From: Basidiobolus heterosporus B8920
Lineage: Eukaryota; Basidiobolomycota; Basidiobolomycetes; Basidiobolales; Basidiobolaceae
Length of the DNA: 32,487 nucleotides
Direction: 5' to 3'
Assembly (NCBI GenBank): GCA_000697455.1
Contig: JNET01033283.1
Span: 1-32,487, forward strand
Of this stretch, positions 24,110 to 32,487 are shown piece after piece. Position 1 is the stretch's first letter; each line of letters begins with the position of its first letter. Position numbers and translations under genes: made by a program. The notes under the pieces are model-generated. The model was not told the DNA's origin. It saw nothing but the letters and a program-made list of their open reading frames with translations, and did not search any database.

Positions 24110-25611
24110 TTTCACAGTACATATATGTGATATTATACTTCATGCTACAGGGAAAGTGGACATATAAGTGCAACTAAATTTTGATGAGAAAAAGAATTAA
24201 AGTTGCTAGATATATGTAAAAAAATTGTATTTTGTGGTCATGGATTGCTACAGTGGTTATTAGCCAATCCCATGCCTGGAATAAATTGATAGTAGCCATC
24301 TGCAGGTGGATTTTTACATTATGTTTAAAAAAAATTGTTGCTCATGGCAATAGATTGCTACAGTAGTGATTAACCAATTACATGCCATGAATAACTGGAT
24401 TACATCAAAGTAGCAAAAAAAGTGGTTACAAATCTTATAATGGTGATTTTGGGGTGATCATGGATCCAGAAAAGAATTGGCCAATTTTCTGCTTATATTC
24501 TGATGACAATTTCTCATGGGGTATGTGAACCTACTTGATTTAACAAGCACAGCTTAGTTACATCAGTACACCTCCTTTATGCACAAATGGCGTAATTAGT
24601 ATTTGAAATATACTTTATAAAACATGCACTTTATAAGAAAGTAACACTTTATTCTAGTACATGTTATGATATGGTTGCTATACTTGCATACAGATTTGGA
24701 GTGTACTCATCTAAAACACAAGTCTTGATATTTCAATATTGGCTTGATTAATATGTTGTTTCTATAGCTGGAGTATAATATACCGTATGCAAAGCTAAAT
24801 AGCTATATATTCATCCAACCTGCTCCTCAATAGCATCACTGAATATACACATATATATATGTCATATAGTAGCTTGTAATATAACTGCCCTCAGAGTTAC
24901 AGGCTCTCCACTGACTCAGTAGAGTTGGTTCAGCTATTCCAACCACTAAAAAAGCCCATTCATGCAATAATATCATACCTGTTCTACTTTTCTTCTCCTT
25001 GGCTGCTAATTTATGCACCATTTAGTGGTATCCACTACTAATTCTGCTAACACCTGCTGATGAGGTTAATCTCTGGCAAAGCTACTGATTTTGCCTGTTG
25101 TGTGGTGCTTTCACATATGTGTTTTGTGAGAAACTCCTAGAAGGTGTAGCAATGCCAAAGTATCTCCAAGAATTCATTCATAGGTAATAACAAGTGGACA
25201 GGACAGCAGCATGAGTTAACATAGTCAGTAAAGTGCTTGCAGTCAGGCTTCTCAAACTCCATAGCAAATCTTTCACACACTCTTAGCTTACATTCTTGAT
25301 TGATGTATAGGATATTGAGAAGTATATTCTAATGCTTCTATTAGATATTGGGTATAAATCCCTTCACAAACTGCTAGACAGCTACATATTCACTGCTTCC
25401 AATTTACATATTACAATAACTTATGCTGTGTGAGTATTCACTGGTGAACAGGGAAAGTAAGATGGTTGGTGGGAACTATAAACTACCTTGCATTTACTGA
25501 GAGCATTTAGGATACTTCAAGTGTACTGTCAAGTTTCAGCTAACCACTCCATAACTTGGGCATCAATAAGATATATTATTATGAAGTAAATACATGGTTC
25601 CCAATAGAAAG
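24110..25611. other. No recognisable gene; AT-rich
   Basis: Apart from the tandem duplication at 24216-24412, I see only short chance frames. One is 24836-25021 on the minus strand, 61 codons with no known motif. The 73-bp satellite periodicity is absent. Confidence 0.5.
24216..24412 (+). repeat. 110-bp tandem duplication
   Basis: A stretch beginning GTAAAAAAATTGT near 24217 and containing GATTGCTACAGTGGT, TTAGCCAAT and CATGCC-GAATAA recurs 110 bases later. The second copy has TTTAAAAAAAATTGTT, GATTGCTACAGTAGTG, TTAACCAATTACATGCCATG and AATAACTGGAT. The copies differ at perhaps a quarter of positions. There is no relation to the large satellite. Confidence 0.65.
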
Positions 25612-25690
25612 CATACTCTCCAGCTAGGGCTCTACAGTTTTAAGATTGCTGGCTTGTGACCAATCTGAGTTTCAATTCATGGCAATGGTA
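25612..25690 (+). other. tRNA-like remnant, possibly from a SINE
   Basis: In order, the stretch shows AGCTAGGGCTCTACAG (like a D-arm/A-box), then GCTGG-CTTGTGA-CCAAT, which folds as a 5-bp anticodon-type stem (three Watson-Crick pairs, one wobble, one mismatch) with a 7-base loop reading TGT at the anticodon. It ends in GAGTTTCAATTCATGG, like a T-arm/B-box. The acceptor ends do not pair convincingly, so it is not a working tRNA. A decayed tRNA-derived SINE head fits best; chance similarity remains possible. Confidence 0.3.
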
Positions 25691-25952
25691 CTTTTATACT
25701 TAATGTTTCATATATATGAGACTCATTAGGATTCTTGAATGGGACAAGTTGATGATTTGCCATTGTATGAGTGTTATAATAGTATGAATGGCCTAATGAG
25801 TGTACTCCTTTTGGTTTACAAAATTTACCGCTTGTCATTGTTCCATAGCTTGGAGATCCAGCTACTTTGTAATGCACAGTCATATCATCTGCACCTACAA
25901 TCATATAGCCTATCCCCACGTGATTGTCTGTTGATGCCTCTCTAGGAAGCAA
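25677..25952 (-). other. Coding-like open frame, unknown
   Basis: This 91-codon frame has balanced, protein-like composition rich in Gly, His, Tyr and Ser (for example MIVGADDMTVHYKVAGSPSY and HSLGHSYYYNTHTMANHQLV) and little of the Leu/Ile/Lys bias of chance AT-rich frames. I recognise no family and see no promoter or continuation beyond it. It may be one exon or a relic of a larger gene. The overlapping plus-strand frame at 25739-25945 looks less protein-like. Confidence 0.2.
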
Positions 25953-27709
25953 CTAAAGTTTAACAATTAACTGAAGAAGGACAATATTGTGGTTTTGGAA
26001 TGATCTTGGGTCTTGTAATTGTGTAGCAGTCTTAATGTTCTAAGTTTGTGGCATATTTTTAAAGGCAGATTTAGAGTAAGCATCATGACTGGCTTACAAG
26101 CATTTGTTATAGCATGTTGTTTTATTGCCAACACTTCAGATTGATAAAATTATTTATTACCTTAGCATAGTGGCAACTTGCATGTGTAAGAATACTTGCA
26201 TGGTTCTGAATCTCTCTATGTAAGTATATGCCATAATCTTACAATTGCATCAGTTTACTATCCATGGATATAGCTTTTTTGGATTTGTACCTATGGTAAT
26301 GATTGTTGCCTGTTAATTTGCAAGTTGGTTGTATCTATAATTGACATTAGGATTTGATCAACACATCTTCTCCCATGTGGACATTACAGATGTTATAGAA
26401 ATGCAGTGCCTGAAGAACAGTTCATTTCAGGAGTGGGCTGAGAATAATGAACAAAATTAGTCTGAGACTCATATAGCAAGAGATAGAGGGAAGGTTACTG
26501 CTTTAAAGATGAATTGTGCCTGTAGGTTATTAAGTGAATAATCACACCTGATATGATTAATCTATAAATTGCGATGCTTTTATAGCAAAAATACTTTGTT
26601 GGCTTTAGGATCTAAGTGATTATGACCAGGTCTTGATTATCATGACTATGAGAGCTTTCTTATATGTATGGCTGTTAGCAATTGGGACATCTAAAGTCTA
26701 AGATATTCATCTTCTCCTGGTATTCTGTTTAGATGGACATGGTTGTAGCTTAGTTGGTATCCTGCTGGTACTCTTTTGGTCTATTTTTCATAGGGAACAT
26801 TGATGATATTTCCTCATATTTCTCATGTTCTAATGGAAATAAGAATATTTTAGGACTTACTGATGCTTTCAAGCTACTAATTGACAGTTATCTTAACTGC
26901 ACCAACACTGACTATTTTCCCAGACTGAGTTGTTTCTCCTGTTAGTCCATTGGGTAAAGTCAAGGTAAACTGATTTGTCCAATGATGCAATTCTATAATG
27001 GAAGGTGGGGTATTTCCTATGCCAATTGACTTGGTAGTTATGGGATTACACTAGCCTTATGTACTGGCTGAAAGATTACTGTGATGTACAAACCTGTAGG
27101 GAATGGATGATGATGCATGGTTTTTGTGGAGCCTTTGAAATCTTTTCTTGCCATATTATACACTTTGTTCACCCCTACTTATAGCTATCATCACTCTTCA
27201 TTTCTCCCTATATCTGGTAAATGATTTATGGACTATTACTCATCAATTCCATTAACTACAACTGTACAAGAACTTCAGCACTGCATTTTAAACATACAAC
27301 TTTCCTAAATTGGGATAACTTTCAGAATTATCTAATTTTCAGCTTTTTCTTATTGTATTTGAGTTATTTTAGCACCTAGTTTTCATAAAATTAGGTAAAT
27401 TGCTTATATCTTGTATTTGTGAGATGTAGTCAGAATTGAAATGTGTAACATCAACTTGGTTTAACTGTAAGATTTTGCAATGTTAAATTTATGAGAAATC
27501 TTAAACATGTCCATATGAGCTGAAACTTCTACGGTATGCTCTAATAGCCCTCTAAAGTAGTATGTTATTTAACTAACTCTAACAAAAGGTATAAGTATCT
27601 TTCTTAATCACATTAAAAGACAAGGTAAAAGTACAACAGCTTCTTTGTAATATACAAAGTCACTTCTAATAATACTATTTTCACTTTCAACCGCTCATGA
27701 GCTCTGCTG
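25953..27709. other. No recognisable gene
   Basis: AT-rich sequence without satellite periodicity. A 63-codon plus frame at 26754-26945 and a short open stretch around 27035-27180 have no known motif. The region just upstream of the copia gag (27500-27709) was checked for an LTR end and a primer-binding site of the TGGTATCAGAGC type; neither is evident, so the 5' LTR is missing or unrecognisable. Confidence 0.5.
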
Positions 27710-27916
27710 ATGTTGTCTAAAGTATCAAGTATCAGCTCTACCAGCACAATAGCCAGTGCTGACAAGTTTGCTGGAGAAGACTATTTCTTGTGGGAATATA
27801 CAATGGATGAGATGTTAGAGGAAAGAGAACTTTGGGATATTGACTCAGGTGAAGAAGTAATGCCAAAGGAGTCCCCCGAAGCTATAAAAGGTTTAAGAAG
27901 AGAGAAAGGCAAGTAA
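27710..27916 (+). pseudogene. gag: Copia gag, amino-terminal part
   Basis: The frame carries the start of a copia capsid protein: a Ser/Thr-rich leader, then FAGEDYFLWEYTMDEMLEER, matching the F-x-G-x-N/D-Y-x-x-W pattern at the head of copia Gag (UBN2-type) domains, then LWDI. It ends LRREKGK followed by TAA at 27914-27916. The frame is cut exactly where gag should continue. The next part of the domain is found on the opposite strand immediately downstream. Confidence 0.8.
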
Positions 27917-28056
27917 TTGTTATTATCTTTTTGCATTTAACTTGGGAGTAATTATTGCATATTTGTCCAGCAAATTGTGCTGCCAAGGCCTGAAGTAAAT
28001 CGGAGAATATATTTGTGGCTGAAAACCTGTGCAAATGGCTATTTCTTAGATGAGAT
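27917..28056 (-). pseudogene. gag: Inverted segment of the copia gag
   Basis: On the plus strand this stretch encodes nothing. On the minus strand it reads SATNIFSDLLQALAAQFAGQ followed by ICNNYSQVKCKK. That is the middle piece of a copia Gag: the A-x-x-W-x-x-L-x-x-x-F region that normally lies between the two plus-strand gag parts on either side. The ALAAQFAGQ piece lies at about 27964-27990. At the right junction a 10-base inverted repeat, GATTTCTTTT (28054-28063) and AAAAGAAATC (28070-28079), straddles the breakpoint. The simplest reading is a microinversion of about 130-140 bp after insertion of the element. Confidence 0.7.
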
Positions 28057-28590
28057 TTCTTTTCTTTGAAAAAGAAATCTGATGACTCAATGGTGGCGCA
28101 TATTGATTTAGTAAAAGCAATGTCATCCAGGCTGCAGGCAATTGATGCCCCAGTTAGTGAAGATGATACAGATATGATCCTATTACCTAGTCTACCAAAA
28201 CAGTTTGGAAGTATTATTGCGTCTCTGGAATCCAGAATGGAAGACTTAACTTTAGAGTTTGCTATTGCAAGATTAATACATGAAGAAATGAGTTGCACAA
28301 ATGAAAATGCTGATGAAAATGCATTTTTTGAAGCCTACAACCATGACTCTTTGCACTCCAGAGGTGGAAAAGAGCCCTGGAGAAATACTAGCCATTATTG
28401 GAAAAAAGCAGGCAATTGGAAGAAAGATTGCAAGAAAAGAATTGCCAACAAAAGAAGAAATGCTGAATCCAGAAATGCTGCAAATACAATGGTGAACCAG
28501 TTGCTTATATCAGCTTTATCTATGGCTACAAGGAGTAATATTCAGCCGCGGCTTATTGATTCTGGAGCATCCCAACATGTTACAAACTAA
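28057..28590 (+). pseudogene. gag: Copia gag carboxy-terminal part and protease start
   Basis: The frame starts at the inversion junction with FFSLKKKSDDSM and continues with the HIDLVKAMSSRLQAI and LPSLPKQFGSIIASLESR blocks typical of copia Gag. A zinc knuckle would follow, but of the expected C-x2-C-x4-H-x4-C pattern (28390-28431) only the last Cys (28429-28431) remains. The others read Ser (28390), Trp (28399) and Asn (28414). The end, LIDSGASQHVTN, is the aspartic protease active site with its Asp at 28558-28560 (D-S-G-A-S/T). A TAA at 28588-28590 interrupts the protease directly afterwards. Confidence 0.85.
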
Positions 28591-29021
28591 AAGGAGTGGT
28601 TTACTGAGTTTAAAGAAATCCCGGCCGCACACATTTACATAGGAAATGATGTCAGATTCAAAGCAGTTGCTTCTGGTACAATTAAGCTAAGCTTGAGAAC
28701 AGGTTCAAGGGCTGAAAATGTGACCCTGAAGAACACTCTATAGATACCAAAGATTGCAAGGCATCTGCTCTTCTTAAGTAAAGCTACCGCTTAAGGACTT
28801 AGGTTTAATTTAGATCACAATTGGTGTATAATATGTGATCAAAATGGAAGTTTTATGGGATTTGGCTCAAAGGAGGATAATCTGTAAAACTGGCACCTAT
28901 TTATCATAAGTTTACATGTGGTCTTGAGGGTAAAGCCATGGAAGAGATCTCAAAAATATGTCACAGGAGATTAGGCCACATTGGAGCCCTGGAAATGGAA
29001 AATTTAGCAATAATCAAATAG
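28591..29021 (+). pseudogene. Copia protease and GAG-pre-integrase remnant
   Basis: The same frame continues past the TAA with KEWFTEFKEI, then HIYIGNDVRFKAVASGTIKL (protease body) and RFNLDHNWCIICDQNGSFMG (the link to integrase). It is broken by TAG 28741, TAA 28792 and TAA 28885. A frame change between 28885 and 28959 leads to CHRRLGHIGALEMENLA (from 28959), the GAG-pre-integrase W-H-x-R-L-G-H motif with Trp changed to Cys. TAG at 29019 ends the stretch. The motifs identify it clearly; nothing suggests function. Confidence 0.8.
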
Positions 29022-29066
29022 TGTTGGGCATAAATCTGGAAATTTAGTCACAAAGGACTCATGTAA

Positions 29067-29580
29067 GTGCTGTATCAGCAGAGACTAGCCAGGCAGCCAT
29101 GGATAATCTCAGGAGTGAATGAAAGTACAAGAAAGGTGGAACTGATCCATGAAGATCTGTATGGTCCTATGACCAATAAACCTTTAGATGGAAAAGATAC
29201 ATCATGTTGTTTACTAATGGAAAGACAAGACATACTTGGGAATACTCTATGAAAAGCAAGAAAGAAGTACTAGCTACATTCAAGAAGCTCAAAAGAATGG
29301 TAGAGGAAGAAATCAGTCAAAAAATCAAAGGTTCAAGTGCAGAAATGGTGATATACTTACCTCAAGAAATTTTGTATATTTCTGTAAATCTGAAGTTATA
29401 AAGCAAGACACTAAGGGACCAAGTTCTGCCAATCTAGCAGCAGTTTCAGGACATGCCATCAGAGATATTACTGATATGGAAAGATCCATGATCAATGATC
29501 AGAAGCTATCCTATGCATATTGGGCCAAAGCTGTGGCTACCACTATTCATGGTAAAAATAGGACTTTTTACATAGAATGA
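29067..29580 (+). pseudogene. Copia integrase core remnant
   Basis: Three frames must be combined. The first has RKVELIHEDLYGPM, with the first catalytic Asp kept (29154-29156). The second has LFTNGKTRHTWEYSMKSKKE and LATFKKLKRMVEE. The third has KQDTKGPSS, AIRDITDMERSMINDQKLSY and AYWAKAVATTI. The second catalytic Asp, expected in a C-D-N-G motif, is Arg (29341-29343). The catalytic Glu, expected in V-S-E-R, is Gly (29449-29451), and the following Arg has become His, as a CpG to CpA change would do. Two of the three D,D,E residues are lost, so the enzyme is dead. Confidence 0.85.
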
Positions 29581-29947
29581 TATTGCTCTACACCATATGA
29601 GGTATAGTATGGATCTAAGCTGAATATTGATCATGTAAGAGTATTTGGAAGCAAAGCATATACCAAAATATCAAATTGAAAAAGATCAAATGAAGTGCCA
29701 AAAAGGAGGAAATGCATATTTTTAGGTTGCTTTGATCAGAGGAGGTCATATAGACTCCCTGATACCAAAGTTGTGAAGTTCATTGAGTCCAGCAATGTTT
29801 TGCTTGATGAAAATTAAAAATCACAAAGAATTTATGCATCCTGTGAATTTGATCAAAATTGTGATCAACATGATGAAATTGTGAATCCAGAGGAATATAT
29901 AATTGTGGTTCCAGCAGGTACAAGATTACAAGAGCAGAAGCTCTGAT
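29581..29947 (+). pseudogene. Copia integrase C-terminal part and linker
   Basis: In the same frame as the preceding integrase part, after its TGA: STPYEV, stop, YGSKLNIDHVRVFGSKAY, then KCIFLGCFDQRRSYRLPDTK and FIESSNVLLDEN, which is the conserved copia integrase tail. After TAA at 29815-29817 an acidic linker (QNCDQHDEIVNPEEY) runs to a stop at about 29945. The reverse transcriptase that should start within the next 200 bases is not recognisable, so the element is 3' truncated here or beyond recognition. Confidence 0.8.
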
Positions 29948-31000
29948 TTCTATGCCAATGAACAATAATGATATTTTTGAACATTTAACAGTTAGAGTTG
30001 AATGTAGCTTTTCATTTTTAAAGAGATTTAATACTATGTGAGCATAATGAAAGGGAAATCATATATGGGAAATAATTTTAAGCCAAGCAAAGTGGCTAGA
30101 AAACTGCTAAGCTCTCAGTGTATATACTGGAAGTATCCATTAAGAGCTTTAGACCTGTGCCTCTATGATTGGTAGCTAATAAGGGATGCTGTTAGCATCT
30201 ACTGATTTTGGTAAAGTTTCCATGCTTAATTAACAGATTACAAGTCATAATTTGGCAGGTGGTAAGATTATGATACTGGACAGTGCCCAATAGTGCCACA
30301 TTGCACTGGCTCAATGATTCCCAGGCCTCATCTGGCACTATGAAAAGAATAAATCTACTGAATTCCTTGCGACAATAAATGTTGTGGCACTTTTAGGAGA
30401 TTTGTTTGAGCATACTGCTCTATTTGCAGTAGGAGTGGTTATGGTCAATCTTATGGAAGAAATATATAAAGCAAAGAGAGTGAATGAAAGTTGTATTGCC
30501 AATGTGAACTTACTACTGAGCAGCAATATTTGCCCTGCTGTATATATGTATACAACAATGATTAAGTAAGCTTTGAGTTCAGCCTTTTGCATTACTGAGA
30601 GTAAGCTCCCATTCATTGGAGCCTATCCTTTGATTTATAAAGTACTAAATCTGATGAGTACTGAAAAAGTATATATCTCACCTAGCTAAGGTTTGAGAAT
30701 ATTTACTTGTGTATTTATAAGGATCATTGATATCATTTATTCCTGAAATTACCAGTAAGTTGTTGTATTGTTGGAGTATTTATCAGTATTTATTTTGGTG
30801 TTAGGGATCTGGAGTATAATCCACAGTACAAATATCTCCAAAAGTAGAAAAGAAACTTGTTATGAGAATTAACAAAACATCTAAACATGATGGACCAACT
30901 TGATAGCGTTCTATCCAATGTTATCATTATAGCCAGCTGTGGAGTGTATATACTACTGTTACTCCAGCTTTAATCTTTTATCACAATTATTACACCAGTT
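29948..31000. other. No recognisable gene apart from one broken frame
   Basis: This region was searched in the plus frames for copia reverse transcriptase (the YVDD area) and RNase H motifs and none was found. It is not satellite. The only coding-like signal is at 30318-30689, listed separately. Confidence 0.45.
30318..30689 (+). pseudogene. Broken open frame, unknown
   Basis: A single frame is open from after TGA 30315 to TAA 30687, with one internal TAA (30567-30569). It reads WHYEKNKSTEFLATINVVAL, then NLMEEIYKAKRVNESCIANV and, after the stop, ESKLPFIGAYPLIYKVLNLM. Composition is protein-like on both sides of the stop, which argues for a decayed gene over two chance frames. The family is not recognised. 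It lies right of the copia fragment but does not match copia RNase H. Confidence 0.3.
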
Positions 31001-31221
31001 CAGATATCACTTACTGGTTCTTCTCTTGCAGAACCATACAAGTAGCATCCTTCAAAGGAGTACTTGTTGATCCTATTATTAGGTATCATTTTACCATAGT
31101 TATTTGAGCTCCATTTGTTCTTGCATGTATCTTCAAAGCAGAACACATACCAGAAGAAATCCAAGTACTTTAAACCTGACTTTTTTTGCAAAGTATAGTT
31201 ACAAGCTAGCAGTTATCTGTA

Positions 31222-31735
31222 CACTAGATACAGAGTAGCAACACCACCAATATGTGGACTTGCTGTAGTGGTATCTGAGATCTTCTTTGATGTTCAAGCA
31301 GAAGTTATATCTTAACCTGGTGTACCAATCTTGACACATTGCCTGTACTTACTGAAGCTAGCAAAGGTGTCAGTGCTGGTAGTGGCTCCTACAGCAAAGT
31401 CCTTGCTGGCATTAGCTAGCAAGGTATTGCTGACATCTTAAGCCTTGTTTCCAACTACAGCCATGAGTATCATACCAGCAGCTTGTATCAGTGCTTCAGT
31501 GTTACTGCTACCAAGTAACATGTTACAACACTCTGACAGCTGCTTGCCATTACTTGTTGGACAGCCCAATTGACTCCAGAAATGACCTGAAAATACTTCC
31601 TTGGCCACTAAGTACCTTCACTTTGAAGTACTGTATATAAAATAATGATTGCAAGCTGGCTTATAACTGTTAGATTGCTTCTATATATCACAGTAGCTTG
31701 ATGTGATTTATCTGGATCTGCAAGTAATCTAAGTA
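31222..31735 (-). pseudogene. Proteinase K-like subtilase (S8A) pseudogene
   Basis: Read on the minus strand, the sequence follows a proteinase K/cerevisin-type serine endopeptidase, normally a secreted or vacuolar enzyme. Blocks in order are: a doubtful His-motif relic near 31690-31720; VISGVNWAVQQVMASSCQSV (about 31530-31590); after a frameshift near 31519-31529, NMLLGSSNTEALIQAA; MAVVGN with the oxyanion Asn; FAVGATTSTDTFASFSKYRQ; and SDTTTASPHIGGVATLYLV ending at 31222. In-frame stops break it after VGNKA, in G-stop-DITSA and after TSA. The catalytic Ser of G-T-S-M-A is Thr (31267-31269) and the preceding Gly is Asp. The gene is dead. The Asp-active-site end is barely traceable and the propeptide is not. 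A 63-codon minus frame at 31000-31191 lies downstream but is not part of the known domain. Confidence 0.85.
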
Positions 31736-32004
31736 TGTGAGTTTCACAAGCACAACCTATACTAAATCCAAATTGTTCAAGCAAAATATCTAGGCAAGTA
31801 TCTGGTAATTATCTAGGTAGAGCTGTTATCATTCGACATATCAGTCTATAACACTAGTATACCCTATATAGTTCACTTGTATATATTAGGAAATGATTGA
31901 TGTATCTAGATACGTGTCTTATCCATTCCTACAAGTTCTTTTTTTATTCACCAGACTTGTTCTGTTTGAATACAGTTAGCTAAACATATTCAATCAGTTT
32001 AGCT
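31736..32004. other. No recognisable feature
   Basis: This is where the propeptide and Asp-motif end of the subtilase pseudogene should lie. Reading the minus strand, only a weak GCACETHI resemblance to the C-x-Y-V-I-D-T-G-I motif is seen, near 31740-31760. The rest is AT-rich without motif. Confidence 0.35.
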
Positions 32005-32215
32005 CCTTGTTTGACATTTGTATGTATCATGGTTACACCATTTCTAAGGTATCACAGTTCAATAACCAAAAAGCAAAGATTGCAATATAAAACCAACATA
32101 TCTATAAAGGATTATGTAACAGTGACCTGAAATCTTGTTTCCTCAGTTACAGTCTCTATGTTCTTGTATTTCTCAACTTCAATCATTTGGTATACTCTGG
32201 CACTGTGGCCATGTA
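32005..32215 (+). repeat. Third, partial copy of the higher-order block
   Basis: TGTTTCCTCAGTTACAGTCT at 32136 and GGTATACTCTGGCACT further on match 4236 (TGTTTCCTCAATTACAGTCT ... GCATACTCTGGCACT) and 17902 (TGTTTCCCCAGTTACAATCT ... GCATACTCAGGCACT). Upstream, GGTTACACCATTTCTAAG near 32031 matches TTGTTACACCATTCCAGATG near 4130. Homology is weaker than between copies 1 and 2 and fades after about 32215. It is isolated from the main array by 9 kb of other sequence. Confidence 0.65.
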
Positions 32216-32487
32216 CATGTTGTGTACCACACTAATAATAATGCATTCATCAAGTGTGTATTACCACTTTCTATTTATCCCTGATACAACGTGACTGCGA
32301 ATTTTACTGCCATTTGTTATACACCATAAACACAAACTTAATGAGCTTGTTCATGTATATTCAGTATTCCATGACATATCCTTGGGTGCAACTCCAGCAG
32401 CAGGACTTCCGGACCTTTTTGGCCTTCTCACATGCTCCTGCTGAGGGATAAACATTTCTGGTTGTAAAATATGTGGCTGAGTCTATT

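Larger units (their letters stand above)
27710..29947 (+). mobile_element. Decayed Ty1/copia retrotransposon fragment
   Basis: The order gag, protease, GAG-pre-integrase, integrase is that of Ty1/copia (Pseudoviridae-type) elements; in Ty3/gypsy elements integrase follows the reverse transcriptase. About 2.2 kb survives. The reverse transcriptase and RNase H that should follow are not found, and no LTR pair is recognised. The reading frame changes several times, with stops at 27914, 28588, 28741, 28792, 28885, 29019 and others. One part of gag is inverted. The element cannot move by itself. Confidence 0.88.

Noticed and set aside
24870-24945. A second tRNA-like remnant on the minus strand.
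   Set aside because: A short GTCAGTGGAGAGCC run and a weak B-box-like tail are present, but no arm pairs properly.
27882-28298. A 138-codon minus-strand open frame as a separate gene.
   Set aside because: Its middle is the inverted gag piece, and the remainder is the antisense of plus-strand gag.
29948-30700. A hidden copia reverse transcriptase or RNase H.
   Set aside because: No Y-V-D-D, no T-x-x-E-A-E-Y-type motif and no alignable block was found by reading the frames; a profile search could still change this.

Overview
The window looks like a gene-poor, repeat-rich, AT-rich stretch of a eukaryotic nuclear genome, most likely a filamentous fungus with an expanded genome. Three things point that way. 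There is no dense coding or operon structure. There is a decayed Ty1/copia retrotransposon. There is also a broken proteinase K-like subtilase (family S8A), a type common in fungi. CpG dinucleotides are strikingly rare (about one in the roughly 1,080 bases from 3001 to 4080), which suggests long exposure to cytosine methylation and deamination. I see no intact gene. The species cannot be named from the sequence alone.

Layout. Bases 1-360 resemble the end of an LTR-type element, with two copies of an inverted GGTCA-TG-TGACC motif. Bases 361-2740 hold no recognisable gene. From about 2740 to 23195 runs a highly diverged tandem satellite of about 73-74 bp per unit. Each unit is two related halves of 36-37 bp, and each half opens with a palindromic AAAGTACTTT-like core. 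The satellite has higher-order structure: a roughly 2-2.5 kb block at 3403-5330 recurs at 17058-19566, far more similar than unrelated units are. The second copy carries 592 bp more at one point, which is exactly 8 x 74. A third partial copy lies at about 32005-32215. The array is interrupted at about 21036-21412 by an unrelated insert that resembles a solo LTR.

The right third is a graveyard of broken coding sequence. At 23341-24109 there is a protein-like but frameshifted gene of unknown function. A 110-bp tandem duplication lies at about 24216-24412, a tRNA-like remnant near 25612, and a copia fragment (gag, protease, pre-integrase, integrase; no reverse transcriptase) at 27710-29947. A second unknown broken frame is at 30318-30689, and the subtilase pseudogene lies on the minus strand at 31222-31735.

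The genes do not work together as a system. The most interesting items are the palindrome-phased satellite with its higher-order duplication, a small inversion inside the copia gag that leaves a piece of gag readable only on the opposite strand, and the subtilase pseudogene. Most short open frames inside the satellite are chance readings of the repeat and are not annotated.
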